A stretch of DNA of 64,000 bases from Prorocentrum cordatum (taxonomy: Eukaryota > Sar > Dinophyceae > Prorocentrales > Prorocentraceae). Position 1 is the stretch's first letter. Each line of letters opens with the position of its first letter. The position numbers were made by a program, and so were the translations under genes. Below the pieces are notes generated by a model. The model saw only the letters and a program-made list of their open reading frames with translations, ran no database searches and was not told the DNA's origin. The stretch covers positions 62,001 through 126,000 of the forward strand of contig CAUYUJ010016713.1 of NCBI GenBank assembly GCA_963575745.1. The letters are read 5' to 3'. Shown here piece after piece: positions 49,400-61,504 of this stretch.

Positions 49400-49585
49400 G
49401 TGCCCCAGAGCAGGCGCGCGGCCAGAGCGCGATTGGATGAGGGGAGCAGGGGGGGCAGGGAGGTAGGGTCGGGAAGTGGGAGGAGGGTGCAGGGAGGAAG
49501 GGGCAGGGAGGAGGGAGGGAGGTGGGATGGAGGGAGGGGGGGGGACGAGGAGGGAGAGAGGAAGGAGGGTGGAGGAGGAGGGATT
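49400..49585. repeat. GGA-rich microsatellite
   Basis: Purine tract gggaggagggagggaggtgg type beside the end of the composite repeat. Confidence 0.85.
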
Positions 49586-49752
49586 CCCAGGAAGGAACGG
49601 AGGGTCCGCCGCCACACCGCCAGGTAAGAAGCGTGGCCCCAGGCCCTGAACCTGAGACACAACCCACGGGCCAGGCAGGTGGAATAGCGAGAGCCGTAGA
49701 GGCCAAAGGCGATCACCGGGCACATGTCGTGAAATTCGTACGTTCGTTGAGG

Positions 49753-50763
49753 CTAAACCACGCGAGATAAGCATAGGAGCGGCGAGCCGTGCGACAACAG
49801 CACACACACGGGCGGCGTTTTCCAGGAACCGTTGGGTGCGCACCGCTCACTTCGTTGCGCCATCAGTGTAGCAGTAGACTTTGTTTCGCTTTTCTTTCCG
49901 AACCGCATCTTGTAGTGTTCCCCTCGCGTGGCTGTATCATTGATCGTGTAGGGTTTGCTCAGGAAGGCGACGATGCGCTCGTTCAGCAGAATGTGCACGG
50001 TCGTGTGAACAATCTTGATCCGGCGCCCGGTGGTCAGGACAGCCAGGTTGAGAGCTTGTCCAGAACATACAAATCCGACAGAACCGAGGATATCGAAGAC
50101 GATCAGAACGCGACTGATCGATCCTGGCCATGCGGGAGTCCAGGTTGCGATCTTGGATCGCTAGCGGGCGTAGAAGACAACGGCTCAGCAGCACCACCAC
50201 GTGCACCTCGGCGAGCAACATGATGTCTTGCTGTTCAATCGGCAGCTCAGCGCAAGCTAAGAAGATTCACCAGAGGCGCCGGTTGAGCTGCAGCAGCACG
50301 AGAGGATCGGCGCACTTGTCGCTGTCCCAACACATCGCGATCTTAGATCGTCCATTTGAGTGTTTGTGCCCTCGGTCCATGGCCGCCTGCTGCTGCAATC
50401 CAGCGCAAAGCCAACGTAGAACAGCCAAAACGCCATGAAGTGCCGCAGGAGGGAGCTGTTCAGCGGCGGGGGCCGAAAGCACAAACTTGATCTTGAGCTT
50501 GGTGGACTCTGCACTGGGGCCGACGGTAACGTGAGCTAATTTGGGTACCCATGTGGAGTTGGTGATCCGATCCAGCCGATCGGGTGGACACATCATGCTG
50601 AGCGCAAGAAGGCTCCAGCGGGTGGGCGAAGCAAGTGAAAGGTAAACGTTGCGATCCTGCAAATGCTTGGGACAAACAGCTGTTGGGGAGGAGGAGAAGG
50701 AGGAGGAGGAGGAGGACGACGACGATGGAGGAATAGCTCCGCTCAAGGCTTCAGAAGGCTCAA
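49753..50763 (-). pseudogene. Decayed reading frame, unknown family
   Basis: On the minus strand a protein-like frame runs RNVYLSLASPTRWSLLALSM through CWDSDKCADPLVLLQLNRRL, meets TGA at about 50255, continues in frame as FLACAELPIEQQDIMLLAEV and LLSRCLLRPLAIQDRNLDSR, then shifts frame near 50130 to AWPGSISRVLIVFDILGSVG, VHTTVHILLNERIVAFLSKP and HYKMRFGKKSETKS. Composition is even and non-repetitive, unlike the shadow frames elsewhere. The upstream Ser/Pro tract comes from a GGA microsatellite and is not coding. I do not recognise the product. Confidence 0.35.
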
Positions 50764-51008
50764 GATCCATTTTGGCCCACGGCGCAAGACGGTTCAAGGT
50801 TGAAGGTGTTCAGGTGCTCAGCCCAAGTGCTCAGCCGTTGTTGCACTGTCGCTAGTGCTCAGTCGCGATGTTTTGCTACGACTGTGGCGCTAGGAAGGGA
50901 TCGTGCCAGCGCGCGAGGCCCAGGAGCCGCGAGAGGCCTGCCGCCGGGGCTGGTGCTGGGTCGAATGAGTTGACCCTCGCGAGCAGCGAGGGTATGCTTT
51001 AGAAAACG

Positions 51009-51629
51009 ATGGAGGAGGAGAGGACGAAGACCAGAGAGACCATCCAGGAAGTGGTGGGTGTCATCGGTGCGGTTTTGAACGAGCGTCTTGAGGATGCCGA
51101 CATGAAGGTCATTGATGTCGAGAAGCGCACCTCCCAGCACGAAGCCACAGCCGCGTACTTCGAGACGCGGCTTGCGACAGGTCGTGCGGGCCGGGCTGGG
51201 GGACCAAAGGGGGTACTAGCACATGTCGACATCAACGGTTTCTGCACGTGGCAGGAGCGCAAGACCACGGGCATCGGCAAGCCAAAAGCGGCTCACTTGG
51301 CGACTCAGGGGGTCGGATTGTCAGGGGGCGACGCGCAGACTCGAGGACAGCGTAGACACCAAGTCCGAGTTCCTATTGCCGGTGAGCGCGCGGCCTTCAT
51401 GGCAGATATCCAGCGAGATGTCCTCGCAGATGGGGCGGCCTATTACACCTGGTGGCATTCAGCTATGGGCTCAACAGTGCGAACGTTCTGGTCACCACGC
51501 TTTGCCGTCTACGCGGACGGCGGGCATGCGGCCATCTTGATCGCGAGTATCTCGGAGCACGGGCTGGAACGGGACAGCGACGCCTTGCAATCCCTGAGCA
51601 TCAGGGACTCCGCCGCGGCTCACCGGTAA
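51009..51629 (+). pseudogene. Possible LINE ORF1-like protein
   Basis: A 206-codon frame with an N-terminal heptad-rich helix (ETIQEVVGVIGAVLNERLED), then HVDINGFCTWQERKTTGIGK, a gap of poor sequence, then VRVPIAGERAAFMADIQRDV and WSPRFAVYADG. Coiled coil followed by a segment of this kind recalls ORF1 proteins of dinoflagellate LINEs as I remember them; it is not proven. A frame disturbance near 51310-51350 is suspected because protein-like sequence there (EDSVDTKSEFLLPV) is in another frame. No RT follows it within the window. Confidence 0.3.
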
Positions 51630-52490
51630 ATGCGCTGCTTCAGGCGCGGTCTGTATTAGGACGCCCGCGGAGACTGCATGCCAGAATTCGTTGACACGCT
51701 CACCGCAGTGACTTGAACATCCGCCACATTTCGCAGGGGTGCCAGCATACCATTACATATGCTATGCAGGCTAGGTCATAAGGGTCGGCTGTAGTATGTT
51801 TCCAGGAATGCATGGGGTGGGTGGACAGTAGCATTGCTCATAGTTCCATCGTTTTCAACCGTACTCGCCGGTAGCCGCGCGGGGACATTTTGAAGGGCGG
51901 CGATTGTGGTTTCCACGTCCCGCCCCAACTGGTCCCGAACATCTCGGACGTCGCGCATGGTGCTTCATGGGGCGGATGCTTACACATAAAACCTGAGTCT
52001 TGTCTTCCCATTTTCTCGATCAGACTTCTGAGGGTGGCGTCTCCTCGAATATGTTCCACGAGTCTGTTGCCTGCGAGAAGCAGTGTCGGAGTAGGCGCCC
52101 CGGGACTTTCTTGCCCTTGGCCAAGACGGACGGTATTCTTGCCTTTTGTGTCGACGGAGCTGCTGGATCAAATGTGCAACCGTAAATGCGCTCCCGCCCA
52201 CTGGCCATGGGGCGCGTCGCGTTGACTTGGTTGTGATCTCTATGTATCCGGGCTCTCAACACTTCTGGCATCGCACGAGCTCGACGGACTTTGGGCGTGC
52301 GGGATCCGCCGGGACATGTGTATACGTCCCAGATGGAATACATAGCCACGTCCTGTAATCTCGAAGGCGCGGCGCCTTCCATGCGACGCCTGTCTCGTAC
52401 ATGAGTGGAAGATTTTGATCATCGACCTGCGGTTGCCGAACTATCGGGCGCAGCCCCCTTTTGCCTTCGCATGCCCAGGAGGAGATCTTT
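51630..52490. other. No gene recognised
   Basis: Mixed sequence without tandem repeats. Short frames on both strands; none with a motif. Confidence 0.4.
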
Positions 52491-52494
52491 GATT

Positions 52495-52960
52495 TCATTT
52501 AGTCGTCCCCCTTCGCTGCCTCAACGTCGTTGTCTCGCCGCCGCCGGACATGGTTGACTTGCCGATGCCGTTTCGGCTTCGGTCGCGGAATGGAGGGTCG
52601 GTCCGCCCGCCGGGCGCGCGCGCGCGCCCTCTCGGGCGCCCTCCCTCTGCCAGCTGGCCTTCTTCAGAGTGGCGTGACATGCGTCATATCTTAACGGCAC
52701 ATCATCACAATACGCGATGGCGGGAATAATTGCGCCCCAAAAAAGTCTCTTGGATTTGGGCGTGGAACTATTACAGGAAGAAGATCACCATGAAGAACAT
52801 GAACGCGCTTCGCCGTTTCACCGGGTTGCGAAAGCTTCCCTCTTTGGCAAAACATTTGCTACTGGCCGAAAGTTCTATCGTCGACGAAAGCGACGTCACT
52901 GGGCGGAGGAAAAATGTCGTTTTGCTCGGTGGGTGATTTACGAGAGAAAGAAACCAACGG
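52495..52960 (+). repeat. Old duplicated block, copy 1
   Basis: Collinear with 58408-58830: ttagtcg, cgttgcctcaacgtcg-like sequence, tgacttgccga, gtttcggct, the cgcccgcc/gcgcgcgcgcgccct tract, gagtggcg, aacggc, gtcgggaataa and gaacgcgcttcgccgtt. Divergence is about 20-25% by eye in the first 230 bp and larger after. Confidence 0.75.
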
Positions 52961-54130
52961 CACGGCGTAAGTATGAACGTTTCTGGCACCGTTTCCTCCG
53001 ACTATGCCGGGGACCAAAGTCAGCGCCCTCGTTCAAACATCACATTGAACGCATGCCGCGACGAAGGGCAGCGCCCGGGCACCCCGCAGGCCAGCGACGA
53101 CAAGGAGCCTGACCTGGAACGAGCGCAGCGAGCAGATGCCGCCACCGATCGCTGGCCAGCCCAGAGTCGCCATCGACCTCTCGGACGGCGAGCAGGACTT
53201 GGAATCCTTTTCGTCGGAAGAGCATTTCTCCCGCAAGTCTGCGGCCAGACCGATTGCCGCATTGCCGACGGAAGCGCCGGACTGCCGCAGGGAGTGGAAG
53301 CTGGGGTCCATGGCATCAGGTCTCCTGCTCTACTGGCCGACGATCCACTTCCCACACTTGCGCCCCTCGCCGAAGGGCCAGGGGGCCGCGCCCCCCTCCG
53401 ACGATTTCCTCGAGCGGGATCTGGGGGAAATCAAGGGAAGTCAGCCCGTGGACAGCCCGGCCAGGGCCGCCAACAAGCAGAGGCGCGAGACGATCAGTCT
53501 CTCAATGGCGTCGCCGCTTATCAGGCGGAAGAGGCAGGCGCGCGCCAAGGAGCAGCGGTTATAGCGCCCCAGTGTTTCTGCCGGTGACCACGTCGAGCTC
53601 GACTTCGCAGTCATGGCGGACCCAGACCCTCTTCGCCCCGTGGAGGAGTCGGGCCAGACAGAGCGCAAGACGGTCAAGCTGCCTCTCTGGCGGGTCGAGG
53701 AGTCGGCGAAGGAGGAGAGGGTTCATGACCCCGCCCAGTTCGACAATCGCCGCGCATTCCGCGAGGCGCGACGGCGTCTCTGCAGTGCCCGGCAAAAGGA
53801 CCAGATGCAAGAGATCTGGAACAGTCGAAGGTTGCTCGTCGATCATATTCTCGATTTCGTTCGCCAAATAGTCGGTGACGACGCAGTGCAGTTCGTGGGC
53901 CTGGTCCGTCTTCAGCTCCGCCCCCCATCGCATTTCCCCGCGCACTGCTGGAAATTGCGGATCGACCTGAACGTTCTCGACCCGGCGAAGGTGATAGCCG
54001 GTGACCGACTGATTCACTATTCACGAGACGACCCGAAGAGGCGTCGAGTTCAGAACCCACGGCCTTCCGGGGGAGACGATGAGGGCGCGGGGCCAAAGAC
54101 GGAGGCGTCCAACGACTATGTCGGGGGCGC
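52961..54130. other. Broken protein-like frames, no family recognised
   Basis: Two successive + frames, 53136-53564 (IDLSDGEQDLESFSSEEHFS) and 53613-54070 (acidic/basic, RAFREARRRLCSARQKDQMQ), look more protein-like than repeat-derived frames. An opposing minus frame over 53559-54017 is equally long, so strand is uncertain. Confidence 0.25.
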
Positions 54131-54149
54131 CTCCGACGACAAAAGTCCG

Positions 54150-54172
54150 CCTCATTACTACTACTACTACTA

Positions 54173-54224
<52 letters not shown>

Positions 54225-54258
54225 GACGACTACGACTACGACTACGACTACGACTACG

Positions 54259-54295
<37 letters not shown>

Positions 54296-54387
54296 TTACT
54301 ACTACTACTACTACTGATACGACTGATACTACGACGACTACTACTAACACTACTACTACTACTACTGCTGCTGCTACTACTACTACT

Positions 54388-54435
<48 letters not shown>

Positions 54436-54448
54436 GACTACGACTACG

Positions 54449-54483
<35 letters not shown>

Positions 54484-54560
54484 GATTTCTATTATTACTA
54501 CTACTACTACTATCACTACTAATAATAATAATAATAATACTACTGCTACTGCTACTAGAA
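54150..54560. repeat. TAC microsatellite with CGACTA interruptions
   Basis: About 400 bp of tac/act triplets. Poly-Tyr, poly-Thr, poly-Val and poly-Ser frames come from it. Confidence 0.98.
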
Positions 54561-55835
54561 CGGCCCACTGGCGAGACACAGCCGCTAATGAGGGGGCGCG
54601 TCGTGGAGGTTACCGAGCCTGCGGCTCGGATGCAGCAAGTGAATGAATTTGCGTCTCCGCACAAGGATGTGAACGAAGGGTCGACGTTGAAGCCGGTGGA
54701 ATCGTGCGATTTCTGCGAGAAGCCCAACGCGGCTTTGTACATTGACTTATGCGCGCCTCATCAGAGTGCGCATAGCCATTGGGCTCATGCCTGTCGGCAC
54801 AACGCCCCCAGCAAGGTCCTGGAGCACGAGAAGAGCCACGGTGCCGATCTGAGATTTTGAAATGGGGCGGCAGAGCTGAGTGAGGACGAGGACAGCGCGT
54901 CGGAATCTCCAGCGGTCCCGGACCATTTGCGAGACGACAGAGGTCAGCTGTCTGCTGCTGGCGCGGAACAGTGGGCTCGCAGCTACGCCGCCGGCCCCCT
55001 TCCAGCCCCGCGCCCCTCTGCTCTTGCGCCGCCCGCGCCGGCCAAGGCACCTCGCGAGGGCGCGACCCCCAAGTCTGGGCTTTCGACCGTCAACAAGGCA
55101 TAGAAGCATCCGACGAGGAGCAACGAGTAGTGAGCTTGGAAGTGGAAGTCCGAGCCGAGCCGCGACAAGCATCGAGTTTAGCGAGGCTGGAAGCATCCGG
55201 CGAGGAGCAATCTCCGCCCCCGGGCGCCGGAGATCGAGCCCAGATATCGCTTGTGGCGTAGGGGGGCGGGGGCGGCAAGCAGGCGGGCGGCGTCGGAGAC
55301 GACCAGGGCGGTGACGCGGGGCAACAAGCAGAGGAGGGCGCTGCACATAGGCCCAGGCCAATTCCTATCGACCTTTATCTCCAACAAGCTTCCCGACGCA
55401 TTCGCGCCGCGATTTTTCTGCCTCGGGGGGGGGCCCGCCGCCGCCCAAGAAGAAGCAGGTCTCGATGGGCGAGCTCAGGAAGAGGAGCGAGGAGAGGGGG
55501 GGCACGGCCCACCGCGAGCTGGAGCACGCTGAGAAGGACGAGTTCGGCGCCCAGCCCGTTGAGAAAACCATATCCGCAGGATTTCTGGTCGTTAGTATCG
55601 AGCTGGCCCAGGAGCTCCGGCCCCGAGCCCTTCGCAGACAGACAGAAGCGGGGCGGCGATTTCCAGAACATAACATTGCAATGGACCCGTGCTCCGGGCG
55701 CTGCGTTACTGCATCGCTTGCGTCACCTGTTCCCTGAGGACGGGGTGAACGCGGGTTGGTTTCTGCGCGCCCGCGACAGTGCGGTCGAGCCCCGCTGACT
55801 CCCGAAGCCGGAGGTTGACTTCGTCCCCATGAAGC
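54561..55835. other. No clear gene upstream of the Tpt1-like frame
   Basis: Several medium + frames without domains (for example SVESCDFCEKPNAALY-like sequence near 54.7 kb with a C-x2-C pair). Frames change often, as in decayed coding sequence. Confidence 0.3.
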
Positions 55836-56426
55836 TTGTCGGTGAGCTGCGCGCTTGCGTGGTATTCTTTAATGGACGTGGAAGAAGCTGGGCGCGTCGG
55901 CTCGCTCATCGTTCGCTTGGCGATGCACGGCGCAGCCCTCGTCCGCAATTCCAGAGGGTGGGTTGAGGCGTCCAACATCGTCAAGATGCTGGACTACGAG
56001 GGCTACGACAGGGCGCGGGCACGCTTTATGTATGCTCTTGCCCAATTGCCACGCCACGCAGTTCATAGACTTGGCGCGCATATATCGGAAGCTGAAGAGG
56101 GCCCCGCGGCTGAGCCAGATGATTGGGTCGACAGCTTCGGGCGCGACCCGCCTATTGACAAGTATGTTGTCGGGAATGCGCCCATGGTGGAGCTTGCGAA
56201 GGTGCCTCTGAGGTTCCGCGCTTGCAAGGGTCACTCCGTCCGAGTTGTTGACCCCCGACGCGAGCGCATCAAGTGCGACGCGGCAGCGAGGCGCCCCCGC
56301 CATGCAATCGTCATTCCATTGGACGATGCCTCGGTGCGCAGGTTCATGACCGGGCACGTTGTGGCGCCGCAAAGGGACCTCCAGGGCGTGCGCCAGCACC
56401 GTTTCCAGACCTGCCTGCCGACTTAA
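55836..56426 (+). pseudogene. Tpt1/KptA (RNA 2'-phosphotransferase)-like reading frame
   Basis: A 196-codon frame. Residues around 28-50 read VRLAMHGAALVRNSRGWVEA and about residue 128 reads FRACKGHSVRVVDP. In Tpt1/KptA, which removes splice-junction 2'-phosphates from tRNA with NAD+, the N-terminal motif is LRHGA...GWV and the second is IRAxQGHS. The match includes the spacing, the HGA, GWV and GHS cores and the Arg of RA. The first catalytic Arg (RHG) is Met here. The expected YHGT and R-x-HVHL blocks are only vaguely represented (RQHRFQ) before a TAA, so the frame is probably truncated or decayed. No intron signals were assigned. It lies in a region full of broken reading frames, so it may belong to a repeat rather than a host gene. 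Confidence 0.45.
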
Positions 56427-58405
56427 GCTTGGTCCGTACTTCGCTTCTGAAGACGAAGTTGTCAGAGAAGAAGAGCCAGGCACGGGCGGGGCGACTCAGC
56501 TGGCACAGAGAATCCGGGGCGGCCAACGCGGCGAAGTGCTCGGTAAATTGCCGACGCGGCTTAGGCCTGGCAGCTGGGCGCGTGCAGAAGCCGGCCAAGT
56601 ATTGGACGCTCGTGTTTTCAACCGAGATCCATGTCCTCTCTCGGGGTCCCACGTGCTCACCTTCCACATTCGTGTTATCCTGCGTCTTACAGTGTCTGGG
56701 GTACAGCGGTCCAGAATTTCGTGGACCCTGGCCTATGACCGACGGCTTCATGGGCACAGTGTGTTCCCCGACTTCAACTCGGCATGCGTCGACTGGATCA
56801 AACCACAACAGGAAATCGTTCGAATTTGGCGTTGATGAGGATGATGCGTTCGCTCCCGTAAAGAAGGAGAGCGCGCCCTGCGCGCCGCTGGACAAGGCGG
56901 ACTGCTACTTCCTGCGCTCCAACGATTCCCGCAATCCGTTGGGCAGATTGAGCTGCCTCACATGCATAGTCACTGTTCACAGCGGCGCCGTCGTCGCAGA
57001 CCCCGACGCGATTTGGCCTCAGATCAATCTCCGAGAAGTCGACCTGGCCAAGCGGAAGGGTTCGGGGGCTATGCCTCCGGCCTTGCAGCTCAGAGCACGG
57101 GGGGGGGTTCAAGGGTCGCGACGCAGACCGACTGCAAGTGCGTTCGCGCAAAAAATGAAACGACACTGGCGAAGGCGGCATCGCCGACCGCCGAGAAAAG
57201 GGCCCGCAGGGCAAGACCGCGCCCCGCAGCAACATCGCGACGGTCTTCGCCCGGCAGCCAAAGTCCGCCGACGACGAGCTACCTGAGCAACAGCACCCCT
57301 GCAAGCAGGGGAAGGCCAAGAAGCCGGGGCAAAGGTGGATCAAGTTCCAGAACTTACATATCTCAAGACGCCCGCTACCGGCAGTGACCCTGCTGCTCCT
57401 AGAAGGACATGGCGGCCGTGCATCAGCAGGGGGATCATCGAAGAGGAGGGCTATGCCATCCTCGATCCGTTCGACTGTGACTGCGACTCCCCGGGCGACC
57501 GCGATCGCGACGAGCCCAGGATGCATGGGGCGGTCTGCGCGGTGCATCGAGTCCGGGCGGAGCGCCGAAGTCCTGCCGCTCAGTGACTTGAAAGCTGCAG
57601 CGGCGCGGGAATTTCAGGGGCCCTGGCCGCCAGTGGGATTCCTGGGAGCTTCAGTGCCGACTGCGCGGGGACCTAGGGCTCAGGCGCCACCCCGGAGGGC
57701 AGTCTGCCAACGGAGAGAAGAGGCCGAACTCTGCGCGGCCCGAGGGCCGCCCCGCGGCTGCAATAACATCAGGCAACATCGAGGGCGAGGGCAAGGTGGC
57801 CGAGAGCAACGGAAGAGGAACCAAGTGGCGGAGCAGTCGCGCGCCAGACGACCGACGGGAATCTCGACGTCGCAGAGCAGAAAACAAGACACAATGGGAC
57901 TTGCACTCACGCGTGGGCTCTGCCTCGTCGAGCTCAGCCAGGGCGCCAGGGCCGCCAGCCGCGAGAGATTCACGGCTGAACGCGGACATCCCCCCGCCGT
58001 GGCCTGAAACAGCCGACGCACTGCGGCGGCGCGCGGACCTTGCCCCGCCATGGCGCGAGAACGCCGACAACGAGCGGCCGAATGCAGATTCCACTCCCCC
58101 GCGGCGAGAGAACGCCGACAAACTGGCGGTCGTTGGCAAGGCTGCAGCAGCTGGGGCCGCGGCGACCAGAGTTGAGGTTGGGTGGGAGAGAACGAGGGGC
58201 GCCCGCAGCTACGCTGCGAGTGCCCCTTGACGCACCCGCGCCGCGCACTGGGCGCCTCGGAGCGCTGCGAGCCAGGTGGCGGGCGAGCCGCCTGCCGGGC
58301 GCGGCGCGACGGGCCGCTACACATAAACAAAATGCGGGGCGTTGACAAATCGTCAACGTCCACCCGCGCGAGTGGAGCTCGCCGGGGAGGCAGCGGGGGG
58401 AGTTG
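56427..58405. other. Broken frames and a 54-bp coding-phase repeat
   Basis: Decayed-looking frames continue. At 57975-58130 three 54-bp units in one + frame give ADIPPPWPETAD, ADLAPPWRENAD and ADSTPPRRENAD, an 18-residue periodicity, suggesting that the stretch was once translated. No family recognised. Confidence 0.3.
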
Positions 58406-58407
58406 AT

Positions 58408-58830
58408 TTAGTCGCGCCCTCGCGTTGCCTCAACGTCGCTGTCCCGCCGCCGCTGGATATCATTGACTTGCCGAATGTGTTTCGGCTCCGGTTGCGGAGA
58501 AGAGGATCGGCCCGCCCGCCGCGCGCGCGCGCCCTCCTGGGCGCCTTCCCCTGGCCGACCTGTCCTCTTCTGAGTGGCGCGACCTTGGTCGTAGTTCAAC
58601 GGCGCATTGTCATGCTGAGCAACGTCGGGAATAAGTACATCCCAACAGGTCGCTCGGGTCTTAACATGGGACGTCTGCTGGAAGGTGAGCCCCTTTTTTC
58701 AACGCGAGCGCGCTCTGCCGTTTATTCGGGTTGCGGAAGCCCCCCTCCCGACGGAGAACTGGCAAAACATTATGTGCGCGGCTGGCGACCAGCCGGCGAC
58801 GTCGCATTGGGAGTTTTCGAAAAGGATTGC
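58408..58830 (+). repeat. Old duplicated block, copy 2
   Basis: Second copy of the block at 52495-52960, in the same orientation about 5.9 kb away. Sequence after 58830 may continue to correspond to 52960-53850 but cannot be aligned with confidence by eye. Confidence 0.75.
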
Positions 58831-61500
58831 GCATCTCTTGGGGCCCTTGCCCTCCCTGGGCGAGATGGGGGATCCACTGCGGCATCTCGCCCAGACCGCC
58901 CAACGCGCTGCGGGCCCGAGGTTTCCGAAGCAGCCCCCTAAACGCGAGAAGTTGCCAGCGCGGGCAACGGGCGCTTCGCCCGGCTGCTCGCCGCCAGCAG
59001 CCGGCCGACGCCAAGCTCGCGCCTTGCGTCGAGAGCGACTGAAGACACGCTGGCAGCGATCCAACCAGATACTGATGACGTCATCGTTCCCCAGGTCACG
59101 CTGCCGCGCGACATGCTTGCAGCTGGATGGGCGCCCGACCGCCAACCGAGAGCAGCGGCAACATGCGTGCCAGTTTGGGCGGGCTCGGTTCTCCGATGCC
59201 GACAGCGCTAGCCGCGAACAGCTCCGGTTGCAATTTCCATTGGCAGCGCGCAGCTCCGCCGAGACAGCGATCGAACCCATGGGGCGCCATGCAGGCGGAG
59301 GCCGCGGTTCGACCTGGATCTGGGCTGGGTCTTGACGGTAGTCCCCCCTGAAGTTTGTTTTCCATTGCAGTGGGTTGTTGCGTTCGCATTCGGGAACGTC
59401 CGTCGTCGAGCTTCTGTTGGTACTTCTGGGGGTTCGGTCCATCGGGAGGTCGTCGAGCACGCGGGTCTTCCCACGGAGAAGTGCGTCGCCAACTTCGGCG
59501 ACTACCGCGGGATTGGTAAATCGCGCGGCAAGCGCGTTGCAGAGGTGGCGCATGAGATCCACGCGGCCATCCGCGATGCACCGACGACTCCCAAGTGGCG
59601 CCAATACGTTCGGTTTTAAGAAGGGGCATGCAGACTGGAGGGCGCATCAGGATTTATGCAACGATTGTTTTGCATCTCCGACGCGCGGGGGCGCCCTCTT
59701 CACTGCGCCGCCTAGGATGTCGAGGCGGCGTTCGATCTCATGGGGCACGACGCGATGCGAGGTGCTCTGACAGCGCGTGGACTTCAGTCTGGCTGGCGAG
59801 TTCACGCGTGCAAATCGTTGGCGCCGGCGCTGCGGGTGGCCCTCCGCGCGGGGAGGGCAACAGGGTCCATGAGGAGTTCCCCTCGTGGAACCGTTGATCG
59901 AAGCGTGGATTTCCACGGGCTTTGGCTTCGCCGCGGGTGGAACGGCACGCGCGCGCCCATTGGGATGAAAACATATATCTGCTCGAGTCTCACTGCGAGA
60001 AAGCGGGGGCCACGGCCGAGGATTTGAGTGCCGCTCTAGCACGACGCAGGCACCAGTGGAAAACCGCCATCGTTGCAGCGCTCGGATGGCCCAGCTTCTG
60101 AGCGCGAAGCACTGCCGGCTCTCGTCGCCCATCGGGGTGGGAGTTGCGCGCGGCACGAGCATGCGCGTCGCTTTCCTGTCTCGGGCGCATTCGCGGACGA
60201 GACCGGCGCAACGCAGATTAGCATGGGACACGGGATGTCGATTTGTTCTTGGCCTTTGTTTCCAAGGCCGAGCCACCGCGTCGTCACGGGCCCCATCTGA
60301 AGTCAGACCTGGCGGCGTGGACGCGCCCGCCCGCCGCGTCTGCGGCCTTCGGGCGTTCGGCTCGGCATCATAATGAGAGTTAATTGCGACGGGCACCATC
60401 TTGGGAGCTGTGTCGCGCGCGCCGGATACTGATGCCCCGCCCTGGGCCGGGCGAAGGCCGACCGAGTTTTTGTTTCTTCTCGAAGCGCGCTGCAATGGGA
60501 AGACGCAAGTGGTTTTAATTATGCGCGCGCCCTGACACGAATGCTTGAACAAGTCTTGCCTGCTCCGGAGGGGAAGGCTGCATCGCGCCCCGATGGAAAG
60601 GGGGGCAATGTGCGCATTCCTTCCAAGGCGGCGCCGCCGCGGCGAAGGCTGCGCTCGCTGGGCGTCGGGCGCTTGCCGCGCCCCGTGGGAAGCGCCTTCC
60701 TGCCTGGCTTCCGGCGCGCGCTGGAGGTGCATTCGCGGCCGGCGCGAGGACGCGGCGCAATGGGCGCGGCCCCGCGGGGCGTTCTCGGACACTGTCTGCG
60801 CCGCGCGGCATCTCCCGCGAGTGGGCAAAAACGCCCCCCGCCGTCCGAAAGACCCGGTCCCGGGCAATGTCCACGAGCGCACCGTAGATAATATCGCACG
60901 TTCACACCTGCGCCCCGAAGACAGTGCGCGGGCGCCTGGAGGCCGGCGGCTGCAGGCGCGGGTCGTCAACGAGACCGCGGCGGACCTTGTTGACGAGGGA
61001 GCGGCTCTGGCCGACGACTTGTTTCGGCCACTATCCGCGCGCGCCGCGAGGGAAGTTGCCGCCCGCGGCGAGCGCGGCCAGCTGCCAATGCGGGGGCATG
61101 TCCAACTCTCCCTTTGGAGGCGCGGGGAATCCAACGACGTTGCGGGCCACGTTGCCGACCATGTCTAAGAGACGGAAACATCATGGTCGTGGTGTCCGGT
61201 CGATCGCGATCGCGTTCGAGACCGGGCGGCTCGCAGATTCTTCTTCTGTCGCGACGGCGGATTTGCGTTGCGTGCAGGTAGACATCCCCCCCTCCTTTCA
61301 TGCCGCTTCTTCCTGCAACTTGGCGCGCCAGTTTCCTGGGCGGCGTCGTTGCATCTTCTTCTTTTAACGCTCACCTCATGAGACTTGGCACGCAGGCAGA
61401 GAAATAATAACGAATTGCTCCGTTTCTCGAGGAGCAGGAACAGTTGGTCGGCCCTCTACTGTTCATAGGGTTCAGCCTGGAATCCACCCGGCGAGATAAG
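58831..61500. other. No gene recognised; GC-rich decayed-looking sequence
   Basis: Arg/Ala-rich frames on both strands, often overlapping, none with a domain. No tandem repeats of note. Confidence 0.4.
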
Positions 61501-61504
61501 AAAA

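Noticed and set aside
53674-54579. 301-codon minus frame with poly-Val and poly-Ser
   Set aside because: Read through the TAC microsatellite; only its last part overlaps possibly coding sequence.
59647-61134. 495-codon minus frame, Arg/Ala-rich
   Set aside because: High GC makes long stop-free frames likely; no motif, and several overlapping frames on both strands are of similar length and composition.
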